Part shown: one piece after another, positions 1 to 8,708 of the stretch
Numbering within the stretch: position 1 is the first letter of the stretch
Layout: each line of letters begins with the position of its first letter
DNA from: Bifidobacterium xylocopae
GTDB lineage: Bacteria > Actinomycetota > Actinomycetes > Actinomycetales > Bifidobacteriaceae
DNA: 64,000 nt
Direction of reading: 5' to 3'
Assembly: GCF_003315615.1 (NCBI RefSeq)
Contig: NZ_PDCH01000004.1
Location: 1 to 64,000 of the forward strand
Notes under the pieces: generated by a model
Told to the model about the DNA's origin: nothing
The model's input: the letters and a program-made list of their open reading frames with translations, nothing else
The model's database searches: none
Position numbers and translations under genes: made by a program

Positions 1-2
1 CC

Positions 3-110
3 CACACGAAGGCGCGCCAGGTACTCGCAGACAGCACGCCATCCCCCGCGACACGCCCAAGCCAACCCGACAACCGCACCCCCACAGCCCGCCCACCAAC
101 CGACGACTAA
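3..110 (+). CDS. Possible C-terminal tail of a truncated upstream gene
   Basis: From base 3 one + frame is open for 35 codons to a TAA at 108-110. It is rich in Pro, Thr, Ala and Arg, and most third positions are G or C. It would be the disordered tail of a protein starting outside the window and converging on rplY. The other two + frames are also open here because the DNA is poor in A and T, so this is weak evidence. No family can be recognised. Confidence 0.25.
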   Translation, partial: HTKARQVLADSTPSPATRPSQPDNRTPTARPPTDD

Positions 111-131
111 GGGAGGAAACAAGACAGGAGC

Positions 132-235
<104 letters not shown>

Positions 236-249
236 AGAGAGAGGGTAGA

Positions 250-296
250 TATCGCTTGGGGACCATGCCCGACCGGAGCATGGTCCCCAAGCGATA
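250..296 (-). terminator. Perfect 19-bp hairpin downstream of rplY
   Basis: Arms 250-268 and 278-296 are perfect 19-bp reverse complements around a 9-nt loop. The hairpin begins about 60 bases after the rplY stop. On the minus strand it is followed by a short pyrimidine stretch (TCTACCCTCTCTCTT) and then the C-run, so the usual U-tract is poor. It is best read as an intrinsic, perhaps bidirectional, terminator. A small mobile repeat is the alternative. Confidence 0.7.
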
Positions 297-358
297 CTGA
301 TGAAAGAATCAGAAGCTGCGTATATCCTACGCTCAGCTGTCCAATCCAATCAGCCCAT

Positions 359-1009
359 TCACTCAGCCTTCGGCGCAGCCTCTTCTGCTGAATCCTCAGC
401 CGTATCGCCGTCGGCCGCCGCCTCGCCTTCTTCGGCTTCAGCCGAAACCGGGGTCTCGACGGACTCCTCCTTGGGCACTTCAACGGTCACCACGGAATCC
501 TCCAGGTCATCGATGACCAGCTCAGCGCCCTCCGGCAGTTTGAGATCCTTGGCAAGCACCTTATCGCCATCAGCCAGTCCTTCGACGCTGATGTCGATGC
601 GCTCGGGCAGGTTGGCCACGTCCGCACGGACCTGCAGGTTCTGCATGTCGATGAAGGCAACAGCCGCACCCTTGGTCTCACCAGTGATGAAGACCGGCAC
701 ATCAACGACGACCTTCTCTCCGGCACGGACCTCATAGAAATCGATGTGCTCGACCTGCCGCTTAACCGGATTGCGCTGCACATCCTTGACGACTGCCATC
801 TTGGTGTCGCCACCGAAAGTGATGGTGAACAGGGCGTTGGCACGCCTTAAAGCCAGGGTCGTCTCCCGCATGGGCAGCTTCACGAAAGCCGGTTCTGCTC
901 CCCCGGCGTAAATCGTGGCAGGAATCTGCTGGGCAACGCGCATGCGGCGCGCCGCACCCTTGCCGAACTGATCGCGTACTTCGCCCTTGAGGGTAATTGT
1001 ATTGGCCAT
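359..1009 (-). CDS. rplY: 50S ribosomal protein L25/general stress protein Ctc
   Basis: The 216-aa product matches the long CTC-type L25 family: an N-terminal 5S rRNA-binding L25 domain (about residues 1-95, beginning MANTITLKGEVRDQFGKG) followed by the beta-rich TL5/Ctc domain (about 96-185). The last 30 residues are a strongly acidic Ala/Glu tail common in actinobacterial homologues. The start ATG has GGAGA 6 bases upstream. It is the last gene of the leftward block and ends just before the hairpin at 250-296. It functions in the large ribosomal subunit at the 5S rRNA. Confidence 0.95.
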   Translation of the reverse strand: MANTITLKGEVRDQFGKGAARRMRVAQQIPATIYAGGAEPAFVKLPMRETTLALRRANALFTITFGGDTKMAVVKDVQRNPVKRQVEHIDFYEVRAGEKVVVDVPVFITGETKGAAVAFIDMQNLQVRADVANLPERIDISVEGLADGDKVLAKDLKLPEGAELVIDDLEDSVVTVEVPKEESVETPVSAEAEEGEAAADGDTAEDSAEEAAPKAE

Positions 1010-1333
1010 GTTGTCTCCTTCATCGTCACTAACGGGTGAGCTTGGCGCACCGACGCGCCGAATCCAACACCGCTCAGATGAGCAGGCAACAGATCACGCC
1101 TAGTCGATAACGGAGGAAACGTAAGTTTCTTCCCTCGCCAAAGCAACATTCCAACTATAGCACCTCCTCAAGCACCAGGGGGTGTCGGGAAAACCACCCA
1201 TTTGTTATGGACCATCAGGCAAACGAATCGTCAACCGCTTCCACCTGCCAAAGCCCCTGGCTGAGGAAAGCCAACAGCGCCTCACAATCAGGGAATACAG
1301 TCCAGATTGCACGACGCTGTATGGACCTACAGC
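1010..1333. other. Gap between rplY and the membrane-protein gene
   Basis: This 324-bp noncoding stretch holds the rplY leader and the 3' region of the upstream membrane-protein gene. The only motif I would point to is a possible minus-strand -10 box TATAGT (1154-1159), about 145 bases upstream of rplY. I see no convincing -35, no strong terminator and no coding potential. Confidence 0.4.
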
Positions 1334-2371
1334 CTACTGTATGCGACTATGATCAGGCACTTTGGCCGCGTTGCCCCCCGTACTTGAGCTTGGCGAAGGT
1401 CCAGGCGTGGACTGTCCGCCGGTAGGAGAAGGAGTAGGAGATGCGGTCTGGGTTGGTTGGCCGGATTGACTGGGCTGCGGCGTCGGACTGGCATCGGTGT
1501 TCCCTCTGCCCGTCGACTCAGGCACCTGCGTCGGCCCCTCCGTCGGCGTCTCCTGATGCTGGGGAGTTACCGATGTTCTCGGGGACTGTCCGGTTTTGGG
1601 CTCTGGGTCGGTCGAATCAGGCGCCGGTGTCTGCACCGTTTGGCTTGGCCGGACGATGTCGCGCACCACATGGTCGGTACCCTCGCCCTTCGTCACTGCA
1701 TTGATGACCAGTGCCGAGAGTATGACGGCCACCAAGGCACTGACAACCGAAACGATGATGACCATGCGCTTTTTACGTTGCTGCTGAGATTCACGCAGCA
1801 AGTGTCCTGTGGACCGTCCGCCTGTCCTGCCTGTGCTCTCGCCGACCCCTGCAGGGCCGGAACGGGCCGAACGGATCTTTCTCCCTATCCCGTCTGATGC
1901 CCCACCCTTCACCGCTGGCATGGTCCTGGTCTTGTCGCCCATATCAAGAGCCGGGATGGCTGCGGTCTCACTCAGCTCCGCGCCGTTGGCATGGCCGGCC
2001 CCCACTGCGGTGTGCCCGGAGGCGACAGTTTGGCCCCCGGTTCCTCCGACAAGCATCTTCTGACCATCAGGGGGCGGCAGTACCGTAGTGCCCCCGTCCC
2101 CCTCGGCGGCGTCATCGAGATCCGCATCGTCGGTACCGATGGTCTCCTCACGTCCATCCGGCCCGATGACGGTCTTCTGAATCTGGTGGGTCGAAGCATC
2201 AAGCACATTCTTGTAGATCTGCGAGGCTACCGCGGATACTATCGAGCCCACGGCCACCCCGATGGCCGATCCCGCTATGCCGATCTTGGCCGAAAGGAAG
2301 AAGGAAGTGACAGCCGCCAACGCCCCAGCGAACACCTGCGCCCAGGACAAATCATGGAAGAACTTCTTCAC
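1334..2371 (-). CDS. Membrane protein with Ser/Thr/Pro-rich C-terminal tail, function unknown
   Basis: I chose the GTG at 2371, which has AAAGGAG 5 bases upstream. Longer frames lack such a site. The 345-aa product begins with KKFFHDLSW and a long hydrophobic Ala/Gly-rich segment (about residues 9-55, one or two membrane spans). A polar middle region of about 130 residues follows, then a basic stretch (RKKR), a second clear membrane span (about residues 200-222), and a tail of about 115 residues made largely of Pro, Thr, Ser and Gln. The topology suggests an anchored protein with a flexible stalk reaching into or across the cell wall. No LPXTG motif is present. I do not recognise a named family. 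Confidence 0.75.
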   Translation of the reverse strand: MKKFFHDLSWAQVFAGALAAVTSFFLSAKIGIAGSAIGVAVGSIVSAVASQIYKNVLDASTHQIQKTVIGPDGREETIGTDDADLDDAAEGDGGTTVLPPPDGQKMLVGGTGGQTVASGHTAVGAGHANGAELSETAAIPALDMGDKTRTMPAVKGGASDGIGRKIRSARSGPAGVGESTGRTGGRSTGHLLRESQQQRKKRMVIIVSVVSALVAVILSALVINAVTKGEGTDHVVRDIVRPSQTVQTPAPDSTDPEPKTGQSPRTSVTPQHQETPTEGPTQVPESTGRGNTDASPTPQPSQSGQPTQTASPTPSPTGGQSTPGPSPSSSTGGNAAKVPDHSRIQ

Positions 2372-2480
2372 CACCACTCCTTTCACAGTCAGCAGTGCGC
2401 AATATCGACCGGACCGTTTCCTGGAACCCGCACCGCACCACGTCAGTCCACCAACAGCGAACTTGGGGAGTTCCATCAAG

Positions 2481-2493
2481 CCCCCCCCCCCCC
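2481..2493. repeat. Homopolymer of 13 C
   Basis: Thirteen consecutive C on the + strand, so 13 G in the sense of the flanking minus-strand genes. It lies between the phosphoglycerate-mutase-like gene and the start of the membrane-protein gene, about 110 bases upstream of the latter's GTG. It is one of four long G/C runs in the window, all intergenic. Confidence 0.9.
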
Positions 2494-2563
2494 GGCCATG
2501 GGCGGACCACTCACATCTCAGGATCCGTCAGAGGAATCCTTCCCCGACGCGAAGCAACGACCA

Positions 2564-3298
2564 TCAGTCAGAGAGCAGTTCCTCATCGGGTGTATCCCAA
2601 TCAGCCTCCCGTGCCACGAGAGGCCCCCTGTTGTATTCCTGCATGCTCCAGCGCAACCCGTTGCCCGTCAAGGGACGCGGAATGAATCGGGCCCAGTGTG
2701 CGTTGCGCATGGAACCGAAACTTGCATGGTCCGGCCGGATGCGGCTGATTCCCATCAAGGCCTGCATGGTCTGTGCTATCCACGAGCCATGCGAGAAGAT
2801 GTATAAATCGGTCTCATCACCTGCTGCGGCCGCCCACTCCTCCAATGCTGCCAGACCTCGCAAACCCACCGCCGACTTGGCTTCAGCACCATGCCTGAGT
2901 TCGCCTCCGCCGGCCAGCATCCAGGAACGAAAATCCTCCGGCCAGCGCTCCCTCACCTCGGCGATCGTCAGACCCTCCCATGAGCCGAAGCTGCGCTCCC
3001 TGAGCCTTTTGTCCGCATGGATTTTCAGACCTAGCGGCTGCGCGAAGGCCTTCGCTGTCGTATATGCCCTGGACAGATCAGAGGCAACGACCAATTGTCG
3101 GCGCTCCCGTCCATCTACATATTCCTCCCGTAAGGCGGCCCCAGTCTGTCTGATCTGCCAGAGGCCGACCCGGTCGAGGGGGATATCAATCTGCCCTTGC
3201 ATCCGACCTTCGGCGTTATATGATGTCCTGCCATGACGAACCAGAGTGATACTGCCAACATGACGTACGGCATCGCCGTCCCGTCCATCCCCACTCAT
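2564..3298 (-). CDS. Histidine phosphatase / phosphoglycerate-mutase-like protein
   Basis: The 244-aa protein belongs to the histidine phosphatase superfamily, branch 1. The RHG phospho-acceptor motif is at residues 21-23 (LVRHGRTSYN), the SDLSRAYTTA motif follows, and the second catalytic His lies in FSHGSW near residue 168. The substrate cannot be inferred; phosphoglycerate mutase is the usual automatic label, but many members are broad-specificity phosphatases. The ATG overlaps the rsfS stop by 4 bases (ATGA), indicating translational coupling. It is cytosolic. Confidence 0.88.
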   Translation of the reverse strand: MSGDGRDGDAVRHVGSITLVRHGRTSYNAEGRMQGQIDIPLDRVGLWQIRQTGAALREEYVDGRERRQLVVASDLSRAYTTAKAFAQPLGLKIHADKRLRERSFGSWEGLTIAEVRERWPEDFRSWMLAGGGELRHGAEAKSAVGLRGLAALEEWAAAAGDETDLYIFSHGSWIAQTMQALMGISRIRPDHASFGSMRNAHWARFIPRPLTGNGLRWSMQEYNRGPLVAREADWDTPDEELLSD

Positions 3299-3723
3299 AC
3301 CGCCGACTCACTTTCGCTTACGCCATCAGTACCAACCGGTTGCCTGTCTACGGACGAATCCCGCCCCAGACCCAGATCCACTTCCACACAGTCCTTCCAT
3401 AAGCGTTCCAGGTCGTAGAATTGCCTGGCGCGCTGATGCATGATGTGGATGATGAAGTCAGCGTAATCCAGCAGAATCCACTGGGCTTCCTCCAAACCCT
3501 CACGCGACCGGGGTGACAGCCCCAGTTCAGTGTGGAGTCGCCGCTCGATGCCGTCGGCGATGGCGAGCACATGTCGCTCATTGTCCCCGGAAGCCACCAT
3601 GAACACATCGGTGATGGCCAGTGGTTCGGAGACATCGAAAGCCACGATATCCGTTGCTTTACCCTCGTCGGCGGCCTTGGCCGCCACCCGTACGGCGTCA
3701 ATCGATTTCTGCAATGCTGGCAC
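3295..3723 (-). CDS. rsfS: Ribosome silencing factor RsfS
   Basis: The 142-aa protein has the RsfS/DUF143 fold signature: a helical N-terminus, then FDVSEPLAITDVFMVASG and a C-terminal core with WILLDYADFIIHIM and ARQFYDLERLW. RsfS binds ribosomal protein L14 and blocks subunit joining when nutrients are scarce. About 25 extra polar residues follow the conserved core. It sits between glmU (73-bp gap) and the phosphatase gene it overlaps. Earlier literature linked the family to iojap. Confidence 0.93.
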   Translation of the reverse strand: MPALQKSIDAVRVAAKAADEGKATDIVAFDVSEPLAITDVFMVASGDNERHVLAIADGIERRLHTELGLSPRSREGLEEAQWILLDYADFIIHIMHQRARQFYDLERLWKDCVEVDLGLGRDSSVDRQPVGTDGVSESESAV

Positions 3724-3796
3724 TGATCTACCTCTTACCTAGTGCGCAACACCTGTTCGCTGCGCTGTCCAATCATCCTACCCTACCGCTTGCCGT

Positions 3797-5215
3797 TCAC
3801 CGCTCCGAGGGCGACTCATCCCCACGTTCCCATGCCGGCCTCCAATGTTCGACCATGTGCTGGGAATTCTCCGAGTAGACCATTGCATCATCAGGCACCT
3901 CATGCCGAATCACCGAACCAGCGCCTGTGGTGACATTGTCACCGACACTGACGGGGGCGACGAACAGGTTGCCGGCACCCACGTGGACACCTCCGCCGAT
4001 TTCGGTACGGTTCTTGTGGACACCATCATAATTTGCCGTAATCGTACCACCGCCGACATTGCTGCCCTGGCCTATGCAGGTATCGCCGATATAGCTCAGA
4101 TGTGGCACCTTCGACTGTTCACCGATACTCGCCTTTTTCATCTCGACGAATGCCCCGGCCTTGCTGCCTGCAGCCAAATCATTGCCTGGCCGCAGGTATG
4201 TCCAAGGGCCGATGTTGACCTCAGCCCCGATCGTGCTTTCTTGCACGCGGGAGCGCTCCACCCTGGCGGCACGGCCGATCCGCGCATCGATCAGCGTCGT
4301 ATTGGGCCCGATGACTGCCTCCTCGGCGATGCTGGTAGCCCCATGCAGGAAACAGCCCGGCAATATCGTGGCATCCCTCCCGATCATCACGTCATCCTCA
4401 ATCCAGGTGCTCTCAGGATCCAGGATCGTGACCCCTTGCCGCATCCATCGCTCGCAGACACGACGGTTATGGGCCTTTGCAAGGTGCGCCAGCTGCACCC
4501 GATCGTTCACTCCCTCGACGCTGAGCGGGTCAGGCGCCGCATAGGCCCCCACCCGTCCGGCCGAACGTGCGGCTTCCAGGGCATCGGTCAGGTAGAACTC
4601 GCCTTGCACATTTCGGTCATTGAGCCCCGCGATCGCACCGTTCAGCACTTCAAGGTCGAATACATAGACGGAGGTATTGACCTCCTTTACCGCCAGCTCG
4701 GTGCCGGTAGCATCCTTTTGCTCGACGATGCGCAGGACCTGCCCGTCCTGGTCGCGGATGATGCGCCCATAGCCGGTGGGATCCTTGAGCATGGTGGTCA
4801 GGACCGTGGCCCCATCCGCCTGGCTCCTGTGGAAATCCATCAGACCTTTCAGAGTCCGTTCGTCCAGCAATGGCATGTCCGATGCCGTGATGAGGACGGT
4901 TCCATGGTGCCCAAGCTTGTCCTTCAACGCATTCAGAGCGCACTGAACAGCGCGCCCGGTTCCTGGTATATCATCCTGGTCGACAATGGTGACCCGCTGG
5001 TTGTAGCTACGGGCAGCTTCGGCCACGCGTTCACCCTGGTAACGTACGACCAAGGACAGAATGTCGGGCCCCAGCTTGTCGACCGCGTCCATCACCCGGT
5101 TGAGGAAGGTCCTGCCGGCCAGTTCGTGGAGGACCTTCGGCTTGGCCGAGCGCATGCGGGTGCCTTCACCCGCCGCCAGGATGATGGCCGCGGACAGTGC
5201 CTCCGCCTTGCTCAC
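3797..5215 (-). CDS. glmU: Bifunctional UDP-GlcNAc pyrophosphorylase / GlcN-1-P acetyltransferase
   Basis: The 472-aa product has the two GlmU domains. The N-terminal uridyltransferase has LAAGEGTRMRS and KPKVLHEL (residues 13-31). The C-terminal left-handed beta-helix of hexapeptide repeats carries the late signature ANYDGVHKNRTEIG. It makes UDP-N-acetylglucosamine, the precursor of peptidoglycan. The start is GTG, overlapping the HAD phosphatase stop as GTGA. The neighbourhood with prs is common in Gram-positive bacteria. A long antisense frame opposite it is a GC-rich shadow. Confidence 0.96.
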   Translation of the reverse strand: MSKAEALSAAIILAAGEGTRMRSAKPKVLHELAGRTFLNRVMDAVDKLGPDILSLVVRYQGERVAEAARSYNQRVTIVDQDDIPGTGRAVQCALNALKDKLGHHGTVLITASDMPLLDERTLKGLMDFHRSQADGATVLTTMLKDPTGYGRIIRDQDGQVLRIVEQKDATGTELAVKEVNTSVYVFDLEVLNGAIAGLNDRNVQGEFYLTDALEAARSAGRVGAYAAPDPLSVEGVNDRVQLAHLAKAHNRRVCERWMRQGVTILDPESTWIEDDVMIGRDATILPGCFLHGATSIAEEAVIGPNTTLIDARIGRAARVERSRVQESTIGAEVNIGPWTYLRPGNDLAAGSKAGAFVEMKKASIGEQSKVPHLSYIGDTCIGQGSNVGGGTITANYDGVHKNRTEIGGGVHVGAGNLFVAPVSVGDNVTTGAGSVIRHEVPDDAMVYSENSQHMVEHWRPAWERGDESPSER

Positions 5216-6009
5216 AGTTCCACTTCCCCGGTCTCAGCAATCGGAATCAGATCCTGGATGGAGTCCACCACCTGGTCGGGGCGGAAAGGGAAGGTCTCCA
5301 CCTCCTTGCGATGGGTGATGCCCGTCAGGACAAGGAAGGTGTTGAGACCCGCCTCGACACCGGCGACCACATCGGTGTCCATTCTGTCGCCGATCATCGC
5401 CGTGGTCTCGGAGTGGCCCCCTACACGGTTCAAGGCCGTGCGGAACATGATGGGATTGGGCTTACCGACGAAATAGGGTTCGCGATTGGTCGCCCGGGTC
5501 ACCAGGGCGGCCACGGAACCGGCCGCGGGAAGGATACCGGAATCACTGGGCCCTGTGGCATCCGGGTTCGTGCAGATGAAACGGGCGCCGCCAAGGATCA
5601 AGCGGATGGCCGTGGTGATGGATTCAAAGGAGTAGGTACGTGTCTCCCCCAGGATCACGTAATCGGGATCCTGGTCGGAGAGGATGTAACCCGCCTCATG
5701 CAGGGCCGTGGTCAGACCGGCCTCCCCAATCACGTAGGCCGAGCCTCCGGGGATGGTCCGGGCGCAGAAATCCGCGGTAGCGAGGGCTGAGGTCCAGATG
5801 TTCTCCTCCGGCACGTCGATTCCGGAGCGTCCCAATCGTGCCGACAGGTCACGGGGGGTGTATATGGGGTTGTTGGTGAGCACCAGGAAGCGCCGGTTGT
5901 TCTGCTTGAGCGTTTCGATGAATTCGGCCGCCCCCGGCAGGGCCGTGTTCTCGTGGACGAGGACCCCGTCCATGTCGGTGAGCCAGGTTTCGATGGTCTT
6001 GACTGCCAA
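5212..6009 (-). CDS. HAD-IIA family sugar-phosphate-type phosphatase
   Basis: The 265-aa protein is a class IIA HAD hydrolase (NagD/PGPase-like): nucleophile motif DMDGVL (Asp 12 and 14), motif II LTNNP, KPNP near the cap, and the terminal GDRMDTDV motif. I chose a TTG start at 6009 with AAAGGAAG upstream. Longer frames would run back through tRNA-Gln. Substrates in this family include glycerol-3-phosphate, 2-phosphoglycolate and p-nitrophenyl phosphate; the one here cannot be inferred. It is translationally coupled to glmU. Confidence 0.9.
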   Translation of the reverse strand: MAVKTIETWLTDMDGVLVHENTALPGAAEFIETLKQNNRRFLVLTNNPIYTPRDLSARLGRSGIDVPEENIWTSALATADFCARTIPGGSAYVIGEAGLTTALHEAGYILSDQDPDYVILGETRTYSFESITTAIRLILGGARFICTNPDATGPSDSGILPAAGSVAALVTRATNREPYFVGKPNPIMFRTALNRVGGHSETTAMIGDRMDTDVVAGVEAGLNTFLVLTGITHRKEVETFPFRPDQVVDSIQDLIPIAETGEVEL

Positions 6010-6075
6010 ACTGCTTCCTTTCGGTTGGCCGCCGACCTGCCGGGGCCTGCCCCGAGGGGATCGGCGAGCTGCAAG

Positions 6076-6146
6076 CTCCCCCACCTGGATTCGAACCAAG
6101 ACTAAGGGTTCCAAAGACCCGTGTGCTGCCATTACACCATGGGGGA
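6076..6146 (-). tRNA. tRNA-Gln (anticodon TTG)
   Basis: The minus strand folds into a cloverleaf. The acceptor arms TCCCCCA and TGGGGGA pair perfectly and are followed by a G discriminator. The anticodon loop is CTTTGGA, giving anticodon TTG. The T-arm is CTTGG-TTCGAAT-CCAGG. CCA is not encoded. It lies between prs and the HAD-IIA gene and is read in the same direction. A possible -10 (CATAAT, 6174-6179) is upstream. Confidence 0.95.
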
Positions 6147-6235
6147 AGGGCGGGTGGACCCCGCCGCTGTTCAATTATGCCACATCCCCCCGATGCGCCA
6201 CGCCCCGAAACGGATGACGCATCGGATGCCTGCGA

Positions 6236-7252
6236 TCAGGCGAACAGGAAACCCTGTCCATGATGGGCGGGATAGGTGTCGAAGAGCCTTGCCACGGACC
6301 CGTCCTCGAACACGGCCTTGACGGCGGAAGCGAGCAAGGGGGCAATCGACAGGACGGTCATGCCGTCCCAGCGCTTCTCCTCGGGTATCGGCACGGTGTC
6401 GGTCAGAACGATCTCACGGGCGTCGCAGGCCTTGAGCCGCTCCACCGCCGGTCCGGACAGTACGCCATGGGTGGCTACGACCGTGATGGACTTGGCGCCG
6501 GCCTCCCTCAGGACCGAGCAGGCCTGCGCAATGGTGCCGCCCGTGTCGATCAGATCGTCGACCAGCACGCAGTCCAGCCCGCGCACATCGCCGACCACCC
6601 GGTTGGCCACAGCCTTGTTCGGCTGGGTGATATCGCGGGTCTTGTGGATGAAGGCCAGGGGGACCCCGCCCAGGCGCTGAGCCCACTGCTCGGCCACACG
6701 GATACGGCCGGCATCCGGTGAGACGACAGCCGCATTGCCCAGGTCCAACCGGTCACGCACATAGTCAACCAGGACCGGCATGGCGATCAGGTGGTCCACG
6801 GGGCCATCGAAGAAGCCTTGGGACTGAGCGGCATGCAGGTCGACGGACATGATGCGGTCCGCGCCAGCGGATTTGAGCAGGTCGAACATGAGCCTGCAGG
6901 AGATGGGTTCGCGGCCCAGGTGCTTCTTGTCCTGCCGCGAGTAACCGAGCAGCGGGCAGACCGCTGTGATCGAACGTGCGGAGGCCCTCTTCAGGGCATC
7001 AATCATGATCAGCTGTTCCATGATGGACTTGTTGATCGGGTCGGCATGGCTTTGGAGGACGAATACGTCCGCTCCGCGCACCGACTCGGTGTACCGCACG
7101 TACATCTCACCGTTGGCGAAATCGTAGGCCGTGGTCTCCAGGACCTCTATACCCAGCTGGTCGGCCACATCGGCGGCCAACTTGGGGTGGGTCCTGCCCG
7201 TCACCAGGATGAGGTTCTTACCGGGCCTGCCTTTGAGGATTGTGCTCACCAT
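6236..7252 (-). CDS. prs: Ribose-phosphate pyrophosphokinase (PRPP synthetase)
   Basis: The 338-aa enzyme converts ribose-5-phosphate and ATP to PRPP for purine, pyrimidine, His, Trp and NAD synthesis. Visible signatures are the catalytic loop with REPIS, the cation-binding DLHAAQSQGFFDGPVDHL segment, and the PRPP-binding loop VLVDDLIDTGGTI. The frame is open upstream, but the ATG at 7252 has TTGGAGA just before it and fits the family length. It sits between nadD and tRNA-Gln. A second short PRPP-synthetase motif (VVSPDAG) is also intact. Confidence 0.96.
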   Translation of the reverse strand: MVSTILKGRPGKNLILVTGRTHPKLAADVADQLGIEVLETTAYDFANGEMYVRYTESVRGADVFVLQSHADPINKSIMEQLIMIDALKRASARSITAVCPLLGYSRQDKKHLGREPISCRLMFDLLKSAGADRIMSVDLHAAQSQGFFDGPVDHLIAMPVLVDYVRDRLDLGNAAVVSPDAGRIRVAEQWAQRLGGVPLAFIHKTRDITQPNKAVANRVVGDVRGLDCVLVDDLIDTGGTIAQACSVLREAGAKSITVVATHGVLSGPAVERLKACDAREIVLTDTVPIPEEKRWDGMTVLSIAPLLASAVKAVFEDGSVARLFDTYPAHHGQGFLFA

Positions 7253-7326
7253 ATCTCCAAACGTTGGTGTCGTTGAAGCAACGCCTCCATCGTAGCCAGC
7301 CGCGATGACAGCCGGACGCCGCCGTG

Positions 7327-8091
7327 TCAGTCGCCGGGGGACGCCTGGGACCTGGGGGCCTGCCCACGGTACAGCCCGTGTTTGTTGATGTATTGGACCA
7401 CTCCGTCCGGCACCAGGTACCAAACCGGCATGGATCGGGCGGCTCGCCGGCGCACATCGGTCGATGAAATGGACAGGGCGGGGATCTCGATCATGTCGAC
7501 ACGGTGCGCAGGTAGTTCCAGCCCCTTCAGGCTGGAGGAGTAGCCCGGGCGGGAGACCGCCACGAAATGCGCGAGGTCCCACATATGTCCTGCGTCCTTC
7601 CAGCGCATGATCTCGGCCACCGCGTCAGCGCCGGAGATGAAGTAGAGTTCGCAGTCCGGACGCATGGCATGGATGTCGCGCAGGGTGTCGATCGTGTAGG
7701 TCACACCCGGCCGGTCGATGTCCACCCGCGAGACCGTGAACTTGGGATTCGAAGCAGTGGCGATCACCGTCATCAGGTAGCGGTCCTCAGCGTTGGTTAC
7801 CTGCTGGTCGAGCTTGAAGACCGGACGGCCGGTGGGCACGAAGACCACTTCATCCAGGTCATAGACCCAGGCAACCTCGGAGGCAGCCACCAAGTGCCCG
7901 TTGTGGATGGGGTCGAATGTGCCACCCATGATGCCCAGACGGCGGCTGCGACCGCGACGGTGGCCATGGACGGGGGAAGGTCGGCGGACAGGCCCGCCAT
8001 ATCCGTCCGCGCCCCTGGGCAGGTCGAGGCTGGACATGCTGCGTCCGTGAGGCGGCGGTGCGGCCCCGGCTCCGGATTTCGTATGGTTCAT
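7327..8091 (-). CDS. nadD: Nicotinate-nucleotide adenylyltransferase
   Basis: The 254-aa protein carries the nucleotidyltransferase signature [11 protein letters not shown] at about residues 55-65 and the ISSTDVRRR motif near the C-terminus, so it should adenylate nicotinate mononucleotide in NAD synthesis. The N-terminus has about 50 extra basic, Gly/Pro-rich residues before the core. The ATG overlaps the preceding stop as ATGA, which supports this start. A shorter start inside the extension is possible. Confidence 0.94.
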   Translation of the reverse strand: MNHTKSGAGAAPPPHGRSMSSLDLPRGADGYGGPVRRPSPVHGHRRGRSRRLGIMGGTFDPIHNGHLVAASEVAWVYDLDEVVFVPTGRPVFKLDQQVTNAEDRYLMTVIATASNPKFTVSRVDIDRPGVTYTIDTLRDIHAMRPDCELYFISGADAVAEIMRWKDAGHMWDLAHFVAVSRPGYSSSLKGLELPAHRVDMIEIPALSISSTDVRRRAARSMPVWYLVPDGVVQYINKHGLYRGQAPRSQASPGD

Positions 8092-8708
8092 GCCTCGGCC
8101 CGCCTCGAATCCCCTCGGTCATCCGGCTCGGCCCCCGGCACATCCTGCTCCCGCAGGTCCCCTGCCAGCCCGGTGCCCACATGCTCACCCACACTCTCCT
8201 CGGGATGCTCCTGCATCTGCCTGACCTCCTGGGGCGAGGTCACCTGGTCCGGGTCTATCCTGCTCATGTCCTCGTTCCATTCCTGCTGGACCACCTGGTG
8301 GATCTCCTGGTAGGTCGGCAGCGGAAAGTCAGGCTGATAGTGGCGACGCACCTGGGCCACACACTCGGTGAGCGTGACCAGGCATCCCGAGAGCCTGTCG
8401 ATCTCCCCCTCCCGTTCCAGCCTGCAAAAGCTCGGAATCCGCCCTTCCATCTCGATGATGATCTCCCGAACCTGGTCGAGAGCACCCTCCTCCAGGTCGA
8501 CTACCTGTTCGTCCGTCTCGTCGGGCCATCCGATCAGAACCGCGTCCGCGTATTCCAGGCAGGCACGCTGATCGGCGGTGGGAATTCCGTCCTCGATCTG
8601 CACCAGGTAGACATACCGCAGCTGGCTGAGCCGCTCGGAGGCCACCCGCAGCCAGATTTTCGGGTTGCCGGCCTCCTTTGCCTTCAGATCCTTTATATTC
8701 GAATTCAC
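8088..8708 (-). CDS. Conserved-type hypothetical protein between proA and nadD
   Basis: The 206-aa product (GTG start at 8708 overlapping the proA stop as GTGA; an ATG at 8741 inside proA is possible) is hydrophilic and acidic, with many Glu and Gln. It has no signal peptide or membrane span. The middle contains [25 protein letters not shown], a probable helix, and the last 50 residues look disordered. I do not recognise a family. Overlap on both sides places it in one translational unit with proA and nadD. It could be a small accessory protein, but nothing in the sequence shows a function. Confidence 0.7.
   Translation of the reverse strand: MNSNIKDLKAKEAGNPKIWLRVASERLSQLRYVYLVQIEDGIPTADQRACLEYADAVLIGWPDETDEQVVDLEEGALDQVREIIIEMEGRIPSFCRLEREGEIDRLSGCLVTLTECVAQVRRHYQPDFPLPTYQEIHQVVQQEWNEDMSRIDPDQVTSPQEVRQMQEHPEESVGEHVGTGLAGDLREQDVPGAEPDDRGDSRRAEA

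Noticed and set aside
3845-5476. 543-codon open frame antisense to glmU
   Set aside because: It lies opposite a clear gene; GC-rich codon use leaves the reverse frame open by chance.
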